64,000 nucleotides of DNA, from positions 112,834-176,833 of the forward strand of contig CAUYUJ010015739.1 in the NCBI GenBank assembly GCA_963575745.1, written 5' to 3'. Shown here piece after piece: positions 32,119 through 41,700 of the stretch. Under the pieces are notes generated by a model. That model saw nothing but the letters and a program-made list of their open reading frames with translations. It did not search any database and had not been told where the DNA came from. The stretch is from Prorocentrum cordatum. Its lineage: Eukaryota; Sar; Dinophyceae; Prorocentrales; Prorocentraceae. The translations under genes and the position numbers were made by a program. Positions within the stretch are counted from its first letter, which is position 1; each line of letters starts with the position of its first letter.

Positions 32119-32937
32119 GTGAGATGCACCAAGGACGAGGGCGGTGATGTCACTTTGGATCAAGATGAATACATCAAACAGGTCCGTCCTACACAACGTT
32201 CCGAATTGATTGGCGCCGACGCTGACGCCCAGGCAACCAAGATGGTTGCAGACATATTCGTCAGCCTCAGGGGTGCGCTGGCATATGCATTAACCACCCA
32301 GGCGTGGTTGATGGTGCACGTTATATCTCAACAGCGTGTCCAAGAATCGACCAACATTCAAGTGCGACGACTGAGCGCAATCGCCAGGAAGTTACAGGCC
32401 TGCCAGCAGAAGATAGTCTACCAGGCGATGAATCCTACGGGCGAGGTCGACCTGCATAGCGACTCAGGATATCGACGCCTGAGTGGAGACGCCGATGGCG
32501 ACGTCAAAGGTTATGGTATTCGCGGGGCAAACCTGCAACGACGTGGGATCCCGTCATCCGGTAAGCCTTTCGTTCAATTGATCGAAGCGCACTGCAAGTC
32601 TCACCGCTGGCAGGTCCGCTCGAGCTATTCAGCAGAGACACTAACAGCAACCCATAACTCGGAGGACTGTCATCCCACGATTGTGACTCTGCGCGAGCTC
32701 CACGCAGGGCCGCTCACGCCCACTCAGTTGAAAGATATACTGGACTTGGGTGGCCTGAGCATCACCATCGAGGCTGAGTATGTCTTTAAGTCCTTGTCGA
32801 GCAAAGACTGTGCCCTTTTAGGACATACCAGTTGGATACGGCAGATGATGGAGCGTGGAATCGCGCATAGCATCCACTGTTGTGACACCCGCGATATGAT
32901 TGCGGATGGCCACACCAAGGGGAGCATCGACAGATAA
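32119..32937 (+). CDS. element 1 RT C-terminal part and RNase H
   Basis: DLHSDSGYR (first catalytic Asp), VRSSYSAETLTATHNSED (Glu and Asp region) and the family-typical end CDTRDMIADGHTKGSIDR identify the copia RNase H that follows RT and removes the RNA template. An A-G-x-P-A-type hairpin with a five-base loop (GCAAA, 32522-32536) lies inside, in a shifted frame. The stop at 32935-32937 is about 245 bp before the 3' LTR. Confidence 0.8.
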   Translation: MRCTKDEGGDVTLDQDEYIKQVRPTQRSELIGADADAQATKMVADIFVSLRGALAYALTTQAWLMVHVISQQRVQESTNIQVRRLSAIARKLQACQQKIVYQAMNPTGEVDLHSDSGYRRLSGDADGDVKGYGIRGANLQRRGIPSSGKPFVQLIEAHCKSHRWQVRSSYSAETLTATHNSEDCHPTIVTLRELHAGPLTPTQLKDILDLGGLSITIEAEYVFKSLSSKDCALLGHTSWIRQMMERGIAHSIHCCDTRDMIADGHTKGSIDR

Positions 32938-33182
32938 ATGCTCCTACAAGTCATGGGAGGTATACAGACCTTCGAACATGACCTGCAGAGACATACTCCA
33001 TATGGGCCGGCCAGACATCAAGTTCTGACGCCGCCTGATGAGTGCGTCACGTACATGCGAGGCAAGTTGCGAGCCTGTCTACCTTTCTTTAGGCCCGCTT
33101 CCTTTTCTGTCCTTGTGTATGTTAGCTGCTATGCCTGCTGTATAGGGACGACGGGCTCACGCTTCGTCTCCCTCCCCCCCCG

Positions 33183-33435
33183 ACTCTAAAGCGAGCCGAG
33201 GGGCGTAAAGAGTGGAAGCGAGCGTGCGCCCGCGGCCGCGTCGGCTCAAAGCGGCCGGCCGCCCAAATATGACTGTGCCTCGCTGCGAGGCACGCAACCG
33301 CTATCGAGACAAAACGGATCTTCCTACTGCTTGAGATGGCATTTCCTCTCATACTGGGACGATCGTTGCTACGGTATAGCAGAGCGGGAGCTTGGCTTCG
33401 CCTGAGGCGAAGCTGCTGGCTGGGCCTTCCAGCCC
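33183..33435 (+). repeat. element 1 3' LTR
   Basis: Direct repeat of 17700-17950. It contains GCTTCGCCTGAGGCGAAGC, a near-perfect inverted repeat that is degraded in the 5' copy. Confidence 0.85.
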
Positions 33436-33454
33436 CTTCAAACTGCCAAGAGCA

Positions 33455-33610
33455 CTTGGCTCCGTCTTGTGGCCTTTTTGGGGCCTCTTTGAGGCATGTT
33501 GTTAGCTATCTTGAGACATGTTGGTCTGTCTTGAGCGATTTTGGAGGCCATCTTGAGCTATTTGAGGCCCTCTTGGGGCCATCTCAGGCTATCTTGGACG
33601 CCCCGACCGC
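33455..33610. repeat. GGGGCC-type repeat, copy E
   Basis: GGCCTTTTTGGGGCCTC and related words begin about 20 bp after the 3' LTR. Confidence 0.6.
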
Positions 33611-33879
33611 TCGCGACAGCCCCCGTCCAGGCTCAAAGGAGGGGGTAGGGGCAGGGGTCAAGACACCCTCTCCGCACGCAAGCCGTCCAGCTCACTCCCA
33701 CCCGCCCTCCCACCACATAAGTGGCACCCGAGTCTCGGCATAGCCAGGGGTCGACACTGGATGGACAGCCGCTGGGGACTAAAGCGGACGCCAGGTGCGC
33801 GACGGTCGCCGCGGGCTCCACATGCGGTTGGTGTGCCATCCGTGTAAAAAAACGTGATGCACCCCACGTCCGCATGATC

Positions 33880-34250
33880 CAGATGCTGATGTGGGGGGCG
33901 TCTGCATCGTTCTGGGCCTGCGCACAGCAAACATCATCATGCGGGCACCACCGCAGTCCCTGTCAAAAACCAATTCGCAGTGATCGCGGGTGGCCAGGAC
34001 AATATCCACGACGTTGTCGCAACGTGCGCTTTGCATTGTTTTTGACACGGTTTGTGGTCCTGCACAAAGCGGTTTCACTAAAGGGTGCCCCGCCATCCCA
34101 GTCAAAAACCAATACAACGTGCTCACAGGGCGCCAGCGCACTGTCCAGATGTTGCTGCAATGTGCACTTCGTATTTTTTGATAAGGGTTGTAGAGGGTGT
34201 TGGCAGGGTTGGCCCCGCACCGTGCATTTTGTATGCATGGTTTTCTGACA
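33880..34250. repeat. degenerate ~139-bp tandem repeat
   Basis: GTCAAAAACCAAT recurs at about 33963 and 34102, each followed by a GCCAG/CCAGG word, a CACGACGTTGTCGCAA or CAGATGTTGCTGCAA word and GTGC(A)CTT. Partial copies flank these two. No gene recognised. Confidence 0.55.
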
Positions 34251-35680
34251 GGGATGGTGGTGGTGGGGGGGCGCATGGTTCCAGGTCGGCTGCCGGCCAA
34301 GTGGGGGAGGGGGCGTTTATTAATGGGAAGCAGTGATGCGCCCTTCCCCGAAGGGGAAGAAGGGGTTGTGGACGAAGAAAGAGGACATCATCAGACCACC
34401 TATCGCCCAGAGGGCTGGTGGGATTTCACAGTGCGCTGCTGTAGGTGTGCGAAGGCATCTTGCTATCAGAGATATTGCTATTCTGATTCTTCATATTGGT
34501 ATTATCCTTACTATTCGCATTCTCATTCATTTTCGCATTCGTATTATTATTCTTCTTCTTCTTAGTATTATTCTTAGTCGAAGCAATACGTGTCGTCGAT
34601 CGCTGCGCTTTTTGCGTGTCCGAGGCCGCCTAGGGCACATCACACCTCCGCGGGGCGCTTGCTGGCAGCCCGATCTTCCGAGACTGGAGCATATACACTA
34701 CCAGGGGCGCGCTGTTTTTCAATCCCACGACTTGTTGACGGTCGGGGACGACGTCGGGGTGGTGTGGCGTATACTTCTCCCCCGTTTTTCAAGGGAAACA
34801 GCGAACAATCTATACACCAGGATCCCGTGTACACCAGGATCCGCGTTCCTGTGCGAATTTCAGCGCAGGGTCGGAAACAGCGTCGGTGTATATAGAGCTC
34901 GGTTCCCTAGATCTGTTATCTGCCGCGCCTGCTGTGTGGTGGACATCTGGTGTTCCTTACAGCGAACCCGCATAGTAAGGATGCGCCGCAATTTTCCCAA
35001 GGGTGCCCTTGCATCCTAGCCTCCTGGGTCCATTCTTGCCCACTGTCGTTGGCCGCGCCCCGCTCGGAGAGCATCGAAGTGGCTTTCCAAGGCCCTTGCA
35101 TCCTTATCGCGCATCCTTATGATACGGGTCGACTGTATTTTGATGCTCCTTCTGTTCGCCCGTGTCCTTTCAGCTGCCCTGTTGCGCCCGTGCTGAATCG
35201 CAGCACGAACCGTGTTCAAGACGTCCGTGTCAACACGCTGCATGTTGCCTCGGGGAGTGCTGGTCCACGCTTTGGCGAACGTATCTCGCCATGCCTGCAC
35301 TTTCAGTCCACGTGCACTCAGCACGTCCTCTGTCCACACCCGCTGGTGTGGAGCAACGCTCGTGGACATGTCGCGGGGGCTCCCAGGCCACCGCCGTGTC
35401 AACGTTGAGCTACTCTGTCAATGCCTCGCTCTGCTGGGGCTTTGCTGTTTTCCTCCTCGTTAACATGTCTCACGGGTGCGGAGTTACACTGTCAATGCCG
35501 CTCCTTCTTGTGGTTTTGCTGTGCTCCTGCTCGCAACGCACACCGCCAGAGGCGGCGGAGAGCTTGAGAGATCCACCTACCAAAAGTAAACACGCTACAG
35601 GTTTCGTGTTGCGTATCGGGGCAGCTAAGCCCGTGCCCCGTGCCCCAGGTCGTCCTCCAGCCGGACCAGCAGCACCACGC
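34251..35680. other. no recognisable gene
   Basis: Includes an AT/pyrimidine-rich patch of TTC, ATT and CAT words (about 34480-34580) and two diverged GTCAATGCC blocks (about 35400 and 35492). Open frames up to 228 codons show no domain. Confidence 0.45.
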
Positions 35681-35681
35681 C

Positions 35682-35990
35682 GACGACCTCCACCACGGGC
35701 ACCACCACCACCGCGACCACCAGGAGCGCAGCGCGCTCGCTCCGCGGGATGCACGGTGGCGGTGTGCAGCTTTTTCCCCTTTCCCCCCCCTCGCTGGCGA
35801 CTGCTGGTTTCGCCGACGGCTGGTTTCGCCCGGCTGGTTTCGCCCAGCTGGTTTCGCCTCCCGGCGAAGCCAGCTCCGTCGGTGAAGCCAGCTCCGTCGG
35901 CGGAACCAGCCGCCGTCGGCGAAACCAGCTGCCGACGACCTTCACCACGGGCACCACCACCACCACGACCACCAGGAACGCGGCGCTAGC
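35682..35990. repeat. duplicated segment enclosing a large palindrome
   Basis: GACCTCCACCACGGGCACCA at about 35684 recurs near 35938 as CCTTCACCACGGGCACCA and continues alike for about 50 bp. Between the copies, GCTGGTTTCGCC is repeated three times (35807-35858) and then its complement GGCGAA(G/A)CCAGC and variants four times (35863-35935), an inverted array centred near 35861. Confidence 0.75.
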
Positions 35991-36002
35991 TCCGCAGGAG
36001 GC

Positions 36003-36076
36003 ATGGTGGTGGTGGGGAAAGAGTTCTTCTCCGAGAAAAGCGCTACTTCTCCGGGAAAAGGGTTACTTCTCCGGGT
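36003..36076 (+). repeat. TTACTTCTCCGGG repeat, left copy
   Basis: Three TACTTCTCCGGG-type words (36034-36076) after a GGTGGTGGTGGGGAAAG segment. An inverted copy lies at 50455-50530. A further partial word is at 36100-36113. Confidence 0.65.
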
Positions 36077-36149
36077 GAAATGAAGCAAATGCCGGGTCGG
36101 TTACTTCTCCAGGTGAGACCCTCACAGGTTTTCCCGCTTTTCCCAAACA

Positions 36150-36481
36150 CCACAAATCAAACACCAAACACCAACCCCCAACCCCCAAACACCAAACACC
36201 AAACACCAAACACCAAGCACCAAACACCAACCCCCAAACACCAAACACCAAACACCAAACACCAAACACCAAACACCAAGCACCAAACACCAAACACCAA
36301 ACACCAACCCCCAACCCCCAACCCCCAAACCCCAACCTCAACCCCCAAACCCCAAACCCCAAACCCCAAACACCAAACACCAAACACCAAACACCAAACA
36401 CCAAACACCAAACACCACACACCACACACCACACACCACACACCAAACACCAAACACCACACAGCACACACCACACACCAC

Positions 36482-36543
<62 letters not shown>

Positions 36544-36763
36544 CACACACACCACACACCAAACACCAATCACCAATCACCAAACACCAAACACCAAACA
36601 CCAACCACCAACCACCAAACACCAGACACACAACACAAAACGCAAAACACCGAAAGCCAAGCACCAGACACCAAACACCAAACACCAAACACCAAACGCC
36701 AAACGCCAAACACCAAGCACCAAGCACCACGCACCAAACACCAAGCACAAAACACCAAACACG
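36150..36763. repeat. heptamer satellite (CACCAAA)n
   Basis: About 600 bp of CACCAAA repeats with patches of CCCCAAA, CACCACA and CACCAGA. On the minus strand the unit reads TTTGGTG. Frames on both strands stay open (Val-Trp-Cys-Leu or Thr-Lys-His-Gln repeats) and are artefacts. Confidence 0.95.
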
Positions 36764-37190
36764 TGCTGAAATCGGCCGACATTGTCCGCCGAGCTGCGCC
36801 ATGCTTTTTGAGGACGCGGTCTGCTGTCGAAGAAGAAGGATGAGGAGTTCCTCCCTCTCCTCCCCCTCCTCTCCCTCCTCCTCCTCTTCGTACGTTGCCT
36901 CCCCCTCCTCCTCCTTCCCCATCGTGCAGCTGCCGTCCCGGCCCGAGGCTTGTGGGTTGCAGGTACACAGGGTACCTGCGAAGCCTCCGGGACTGCCGCT
37001 AGACGCGCCGACCCGCCATCCCGCGTCAGGCCGGCCGTGCCCCCGACAGGGCCGCCAGCCCACCGGCACCGCCACGCGGCGACCGCCCCAACCAGCGTGG
37101 CATCGCAGGCTCCGCGCCAAGAGAGGGATTGCTCGAGCCTTCCTCCGTGTCGCGGCAGCTCGTGAGATCCTAGCTAGACATCACAGTGCC

Positions 37191-38771
37191 ATGTCGACTC
37201 CGACACGACGCACGCCAAGCAGACCCAGAGGACCCAACCCGCCCAAGTACAAGTTCTGGGAATGCAAGGACTGCCAGCGCACCAATCCAGCCAGCAGCAG
37301 AATATGTCGATTTTGTGAGCCCGTGGCTACGCCATCGACAGCAACATCGCAGTCAGATGAAGCAGACGAAGAAGCTCGCCCATGGCGCCAGCAGTTACGC
37401 ACAGGCAAGCCCCAATGGAACAACAACACGTGGCAGAATAATGACTTCTGGTGGCAGACAGCTTCGTCAGGTGGTCGACCACCTCGCTCCCGCTCAGCAC
37501 AAGCCCCTGTCCGCCACGTGCCAGCAGAAGATGCACCGCCACTTCCTCGTCCCGCACTCCCAGAAGAAGCTCAGAAGCACCGGCTATGGTTGCCGATGCC
37601 GAGGAAGCCCAAAGAGGTCAAAGCGCACAGAGACCAGCTCAAGATCAGCCTTGACGCGTTAGAAAAACAAATTTACAGCGCCTACTCCATGGGCGCGCGC
37701 ACAGCTCGCATCAGCGAGCTGGAGTCAGACTACGCCGTCACCCTCTACATGGTCATGTATGCCAGGGACTCGAAGACGCGCATCCAGCAGCAGCAGGCCT
37801 ACGTCGACCGCATCCGCAAGCGCCTGAGTGACGCCCAGAAGGCAGAGGACGAGGCTCTCGAAGCCCACAAGTCCGCAGTCGCCCTCACACACTCGCTCTC
37901 AGAAGATGTGCAGAAAGCCGAAGAACTACTGCAGCACTTCGAAGAGCTAGAGGCCAAGGAGGAGGCCGCTCAGAGGGCGGCCGACGCCGAGGACGAAGAA
38001 GACATGACCATGACCGACCGCCCGGAGGACAGCTTCCGCCCAGGCGGCAGGGAGGAGCCTGCGCCCCGCCTGGCCGCCCCCCACTCGGAGGCGTCCACTG
38101 CGGCGCCAGCGGCCACCGAGTCATCACCCCATTCCGCGGTGGCCTGCTTGGCGGCAATGCAGGCCAACAATGCAGCCCTGACCCAGCAGGTCACGACGCT
38201 CGCGGCACAGATGACAGCGATCACCACAGCCCTCGCCTCCCTGCCAGGCTTACAACTTCAAGGACCAGCGCCACTGCCAGCTCATGTACAGGCAGTACCC
38301 GCAGCAGTACCCGCCGATGGCGCCCCACCGCTCCAGGCTCCGTCTGGAGGCATGCTGCCACCCCAGCGCACAGTTGCTCCAGGCCCCCAGCCCTGGCCAG
38401 CTCCACCAGAGACAGCCGCTGAGTCAGCAATCGTGACCGTGCCGCCGAAGAAGCCCGCACGCCAAGCCGCAGGCCGACCAGGCAGCCGCAGCGCTGGAGG
38501 AGCCGCGCCTAAGACCGCAGGCCCAGGAGCCAGCGGCAGTGCAGGCTCGCGTGGAGGAGTCCTGAAGAGCGCATTCGAGAAGGCCCGTCGGCAACAGGCA
38601 GCCGAGACTTTGCCAGTGGGTGACTCTGATGACGAGGACACAGCCGCGGCCAAGCAGCAGCAGTACCAGCAGGACCAGATGGAGCTCGACCCGGCCGCAG
38701 CTGCCGCTCATGCCCACGGAGAAGAAGATCCGCCCAGTGTGCGGCCAGCTCATGAGGGGCAGCCGAACTGA
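37191..38771 (+). CDS. LINE ORF1: RanBP2-type zinc finger and coiled-coil protein
   Basis: About 526 residues from the chosen ATG. The frame is open back to 36801, but that part is CT-rich simple sequence and Pro/Arg-rich, so the ATG at 37191 before STPTRRTPSRP is preferred. Residues about 23-41 hold a RanBP2-type finger (FWECKDCQRTN, then ICRFC: W-x-C-x2-C-x3-N-x6-C-x2-C), which usually binds RNA or ubiquitin. Residues about 145-275 form a long charged coiled coil (LSDAQKAEDEALEAHKS, EELLQHFEELEAKEEAAQ). A second short heptad stretch (NNAALTQQVTTLAAQM) and a Pro/Ala/Gln-rich tail follow. This suits a LINE nucleoprotein that binds element RNA and multimerises. The TGA stop is in frame with ORF2. 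Confidence 0.8.
   Translation: MSTPTRRTPSRPRGPNPPKYKFWECKDCQRTNPASSRICRFCEPVATPSTATSQSDEADEEARPWRQQLRTGKPQWNNNTWQNNDFWWQTASSGGRPPRSRSAQAPVRHVPAEDAPPLPRPALPEEAQKHRLWLPMPRKPKEVKAHRDQLKISLDALEKQIYSAYSMGARTARISELESDYAVTLYMVMYARDSKTRIQQQQAYVDRIRKRLSDAQKAEDEALEAHKSAVALTHSLSEDVQKAEELLQHFEELEAKEEAAQRAADAEDEEDMTMTDRPEDSFRPGGREEPAPRLAAPHSEASTAAPAATESSPHSAVACLAAMQANNAALTQQVTTLAAQMTAITTALASLPGLQLQGPAPLPAHVQAVPAAVPADGAPPLQAPSGGMLPPQRTVAPGPQPWPAPPETAAESAIVTVPPKKPARQAAGRPGSRSAGGAAPKTAGPGASGSAGSRGGVLKSAFEKARRQQAAETLPVGDSDDEDTAAAKQQQYQQDQMELDPAAAAAHAHGEEDPPSVRPAHEGQPN
38769..38771 (+). other. in-frame TGA between ORF1 and ORF2, candidate readthrough
   Basis: The codons after TGA (CAA ACA ACT ATT TTT CGT GCT GGC GTG) are all sense and continue directly into ORF2 in the same frame. 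The first in-frame ATG of ORF2 is at 38865. A Gag-Pol-like fusion by stop readthrough, or a simple nonsense mutation in a once continuous frame, would both explain this. Confidence 0.55.
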
Positions 38772-41700
38772 CAAACAACTATTTTTCGTGCTGGCGTGAG
38801 TACCACTCTCACGTCTCAGGGATTTCAAAATGCAGACGACCAGTGCCCCACTCCCCCTGAGGTCATGGGTACGGTTATAGGCCTCTCGGAAAGCCCCCTT
38901 CCCGACCTAGGCCCCACCAAAGAGCTCCTGCAGCACCAATGGGATATCCCTATCTGTAAGGACCTCCTCAGTTACTCCCAGTTCTGGCATTCCGCTACGA
39001 CAGCAGGCCTGTCAGGTCTACTTACGTCCGACCCAGGCATCCCACCTCTGCGTATCGACATCTACACAGATGGGTCTGGGGGTGGTTTCAAAAACTGGGA
39101 CGGGGACACGTGCCCACCTGCGTGGGGTTTTGCTATTTTTGCATCCGCCCCAAACCATCGCTGGCTTATTGGATTTCAGGGCGGCCCTCTCAGGGCAGCT
39201 GCAGAAGCATACCCACCGTCATTGCATTCTGCTATGGCAGAATATGAGGCCGCCATTTGGGCTGCCGCGTGGCTTATCCGCTACCTCTCTTCCACACCCA
39301 CCTCACCCATGGTATCCATACATACGGATAACATGCAAGTGATCAACAGCGCGGCGTTGGGAGCCACTATGGGGCAACTGTCAGACCTCAAGAAGACCCT
39401 CGATGGCCTGGTACAGGTACTCACACGCACATGCACGCGTTTCTACTGGGATCACACACCGGGACACAGCGACCACCCGTGGAACGAGATGGCCGACACA
39501 GTTGCTAGACTCGCTAGTATGTCTCTCCTCCTTCCGACCCCAGACGTGCAGTGGCGTGCTCAGCTTGATCTGCCATGGCACCAACAGGCACTGCAATGGC
39601 TGTGGCTAGAATATTTATCTTGTGATCAACGTGCACAGTATCCCGCCTCAGGTGGCACGCCGATGCGAGTTGGCAACGCAGCTGCCACCTCCCTTCAGCA
39701 AGGCATACCACAGCCACGTGCAGTAGCAGGTCCCGACACACCACAGTATCCTACATTCTGGGTGGCTGCAGCTAACGTCCTCACACTACATCCCAGTATG
39801 TGGTCTAATGCACCAGACACGTACGGTCCCGGTCCTGGACGTGTCATGCAACTTGCGGCCTCTTTTGCGGCCCAACGGTACCTCCTGGTGGGCACCATGG
39901 AAACCCGCCTTCGGGCCCACAAAACACATAATGTTGGGGACTATCTTGTCTTTCACTCCTCAGCTACGCCAGCAGGGACTGAGGGATGTGCGCTTTGGGT
40001 ACACCGCAAGCTCGAATATATGCCAGGTTGCACCATCACACAAGATATGTGCCGTGTTTTACATGCAGAACCCACCCGTCTGGTGGTTGCTGTGCGTGGT
40101 ACTGGTCTATCGATCAATGTGCTGGTGTTTCACGCGCCTCACTCACGTGCTGGAGGCACGCTCGCCACAGCCGAGGTGAAGCTGGCAGAGTGGTGGCGAG
40201 CCACCACAACCCTGGTACAGCAGACGCGTCAGGGAGCCGAACATTTGATCACCCTAATCGATTCCAACGCTGCCCTGGGAAGCCTCACCTCCTCCGCCGT
40301 CGGCTCCGAGGAGCCCGAGACCGAAAATGTGCCCGGCCTCCACTTCCACAAGTTCCTCCTCGCTACGGAACAATGGGCCCCCTCCACCTTCTTGCCTTCC
40401 TACAGTGGGCTCTCGGGGTCCTGGTCAGCACCCAAGGGAGATACTAAGTCCAAGCGTCGCGACTATGTCACAGTCTCGGACCCTGTCGCTGTACTCAGAC
40501 AGGGAGTGGATGCAGTTGTCGACCTCACGGTCACCAACGAGGATCATCAAGCAGTAGGTGCGCATCTTATGCTCCCGCCATCTGCATACATACAACAGCG
40601 TACGGTGACACATCGTGTGCCGCACGACCCCGCACTCTATCGGGACCCCCAGGCTCAGGCCCTCTTCAAGGAGCTCCTCAGTGAAGCCCCATGTGTTGAC
40701 TTCGACACGCACAGCACGGATCACACGCACATCATCGACGAGCACGTGCGGTGGGCTATGCAACAAGCGTTCCCCGTCCGAGCCACCTCCAGGGGCACTA
40801 CACCCAGGCAAAACTGGATCCAAGCCGATACTTTGGAAGCTGTTGACCACCGCGCGCTCTGTATGCGCACGGTTCGTCAGTTGCGGGTCTTACTCATGAG
40901 GGCCACACGCGCGCTCTGCTTTCTCGCGTGGGCACAGTTTGCACACGACGGACGGCACATGGACATGTACTTCTTTGGTTCTCCCATCACTGGTACGCCG
41001 CCGTCCCCCGCACCACTGGTACAGTTTGTGCAGCGAAGTGTTACGCATTACGAGTACGTGTACGATATGACGACATACACCCTGCAGGTATCAGCCAATC
41101 TACAGGGGCAGGACAACTCCAGGAGACATCGGGCTAAATGGCTCAGATGCGCAGTCCACGCGACGGGACCAAGGCAAGGCTGTTTCAACACTCTCTTCGC
41201 CAATGTCCCAGAGCAGCTCAGCTACCAACGGGGGCTGTCTATCCAGCAGTTTTGCAAGACCGTCATCGAGCATCTCCCACGCATGCAGCACAAGTCTCTT
41301 GCCATGCGCGAGCTTCTCAAGTTGCACAGCACATTTGTGATCAAACAAAGATCCAAGGATAATGCCACCGCGTACTACGAGCAGCTAGCCACACAGTTAC
41401 AGTCGGAATGGTCCAAACATCAGACAGACAAAGTCTTTGCGACGCTGAGACGTATGGGGGCTGGCTCCAAAAAGCGACTTATGCTACGGTCTCTCCCGGT
41501 TGTCCGACATCCCGACGGGGCCCCGGCGACCACTACCCTGGAGGCGGCCAATGTTTGGCTGAAGCACTTCGGTACCGAGGAGCTCAGCGCCATCGTTCCA
41601 GCGGAGCAGGCACAGAGCATCTTGGACTCACTGCCGCCTCTCCCTCAGGACCTAGTGTGCAACATTACGGCTGTCGAGGCCTTCGTTCCTACTTTAGCCG

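Larger units (their letters stand above)
18722..32536 (+). repeat. element 1 set of GNNA micro-hairpins
   Basis: Stem GCGGG or GCAGG pairs with CCTGC or CCCGC around a four-base loop that starts with G. First bases of clear copies: 18722, 18893, 19678, 19800, 21323, 21758, 21782, 23653, 23827, 24439, 24970, 25062, 25821, 26184, 26450, 26643, 28034, 29276, 29389, 30546, 31111. 32522 has a five-base loop; 19609 and 21734 are mismatched. Loops include GCAA, GAAA, GGCA, GATA, GACA, GGCG, GACG and GAAC. Most read Ala-Gly-x-Pro-Ala, but 19800, 31111 and 28034 are in other frames. Confidence 0.85.
17700..33436 (+). mobile_element. element 1: giant copia-like LTR retrotransposon
   Basis: Two direct LTRs of about 250 bp bound a 15.7-kb element. 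Order on the plus strand: Gag, zinc knuckle, KptA/Tpt1-like domain, RING-H2, aspartyl protease, conserved unknown domain, methyltransferase-like domain, integrase, RT, RNase H. Integrase before RT is the Ty1/copia order. The LTRs differ at about two dozen positions (roughly 90 percent identical by eye), and internal frames carry several frameshifts and stops, so this copy is old and defective. CAAACT occurs at both outer borders (17697-17702, 33439-33444), a possible but uncertain target duplication. The element carries over twenty copies of a small GC hairpin. Confidence 0.9.

Noticed and set aside
36063-37120. Minus-strand frames with repeated Val-Trp-Cys-Leu-Val-Phe-Gly
   Set aside because: Heptamer satellite read in three frames.
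38796-38798. GTG as the start codon of LINE ORF2
   Set aside because: Eukaryotic translation rarely starts at GTG; readthrough from ORF1 or the ATG at 38865 is more plausible.
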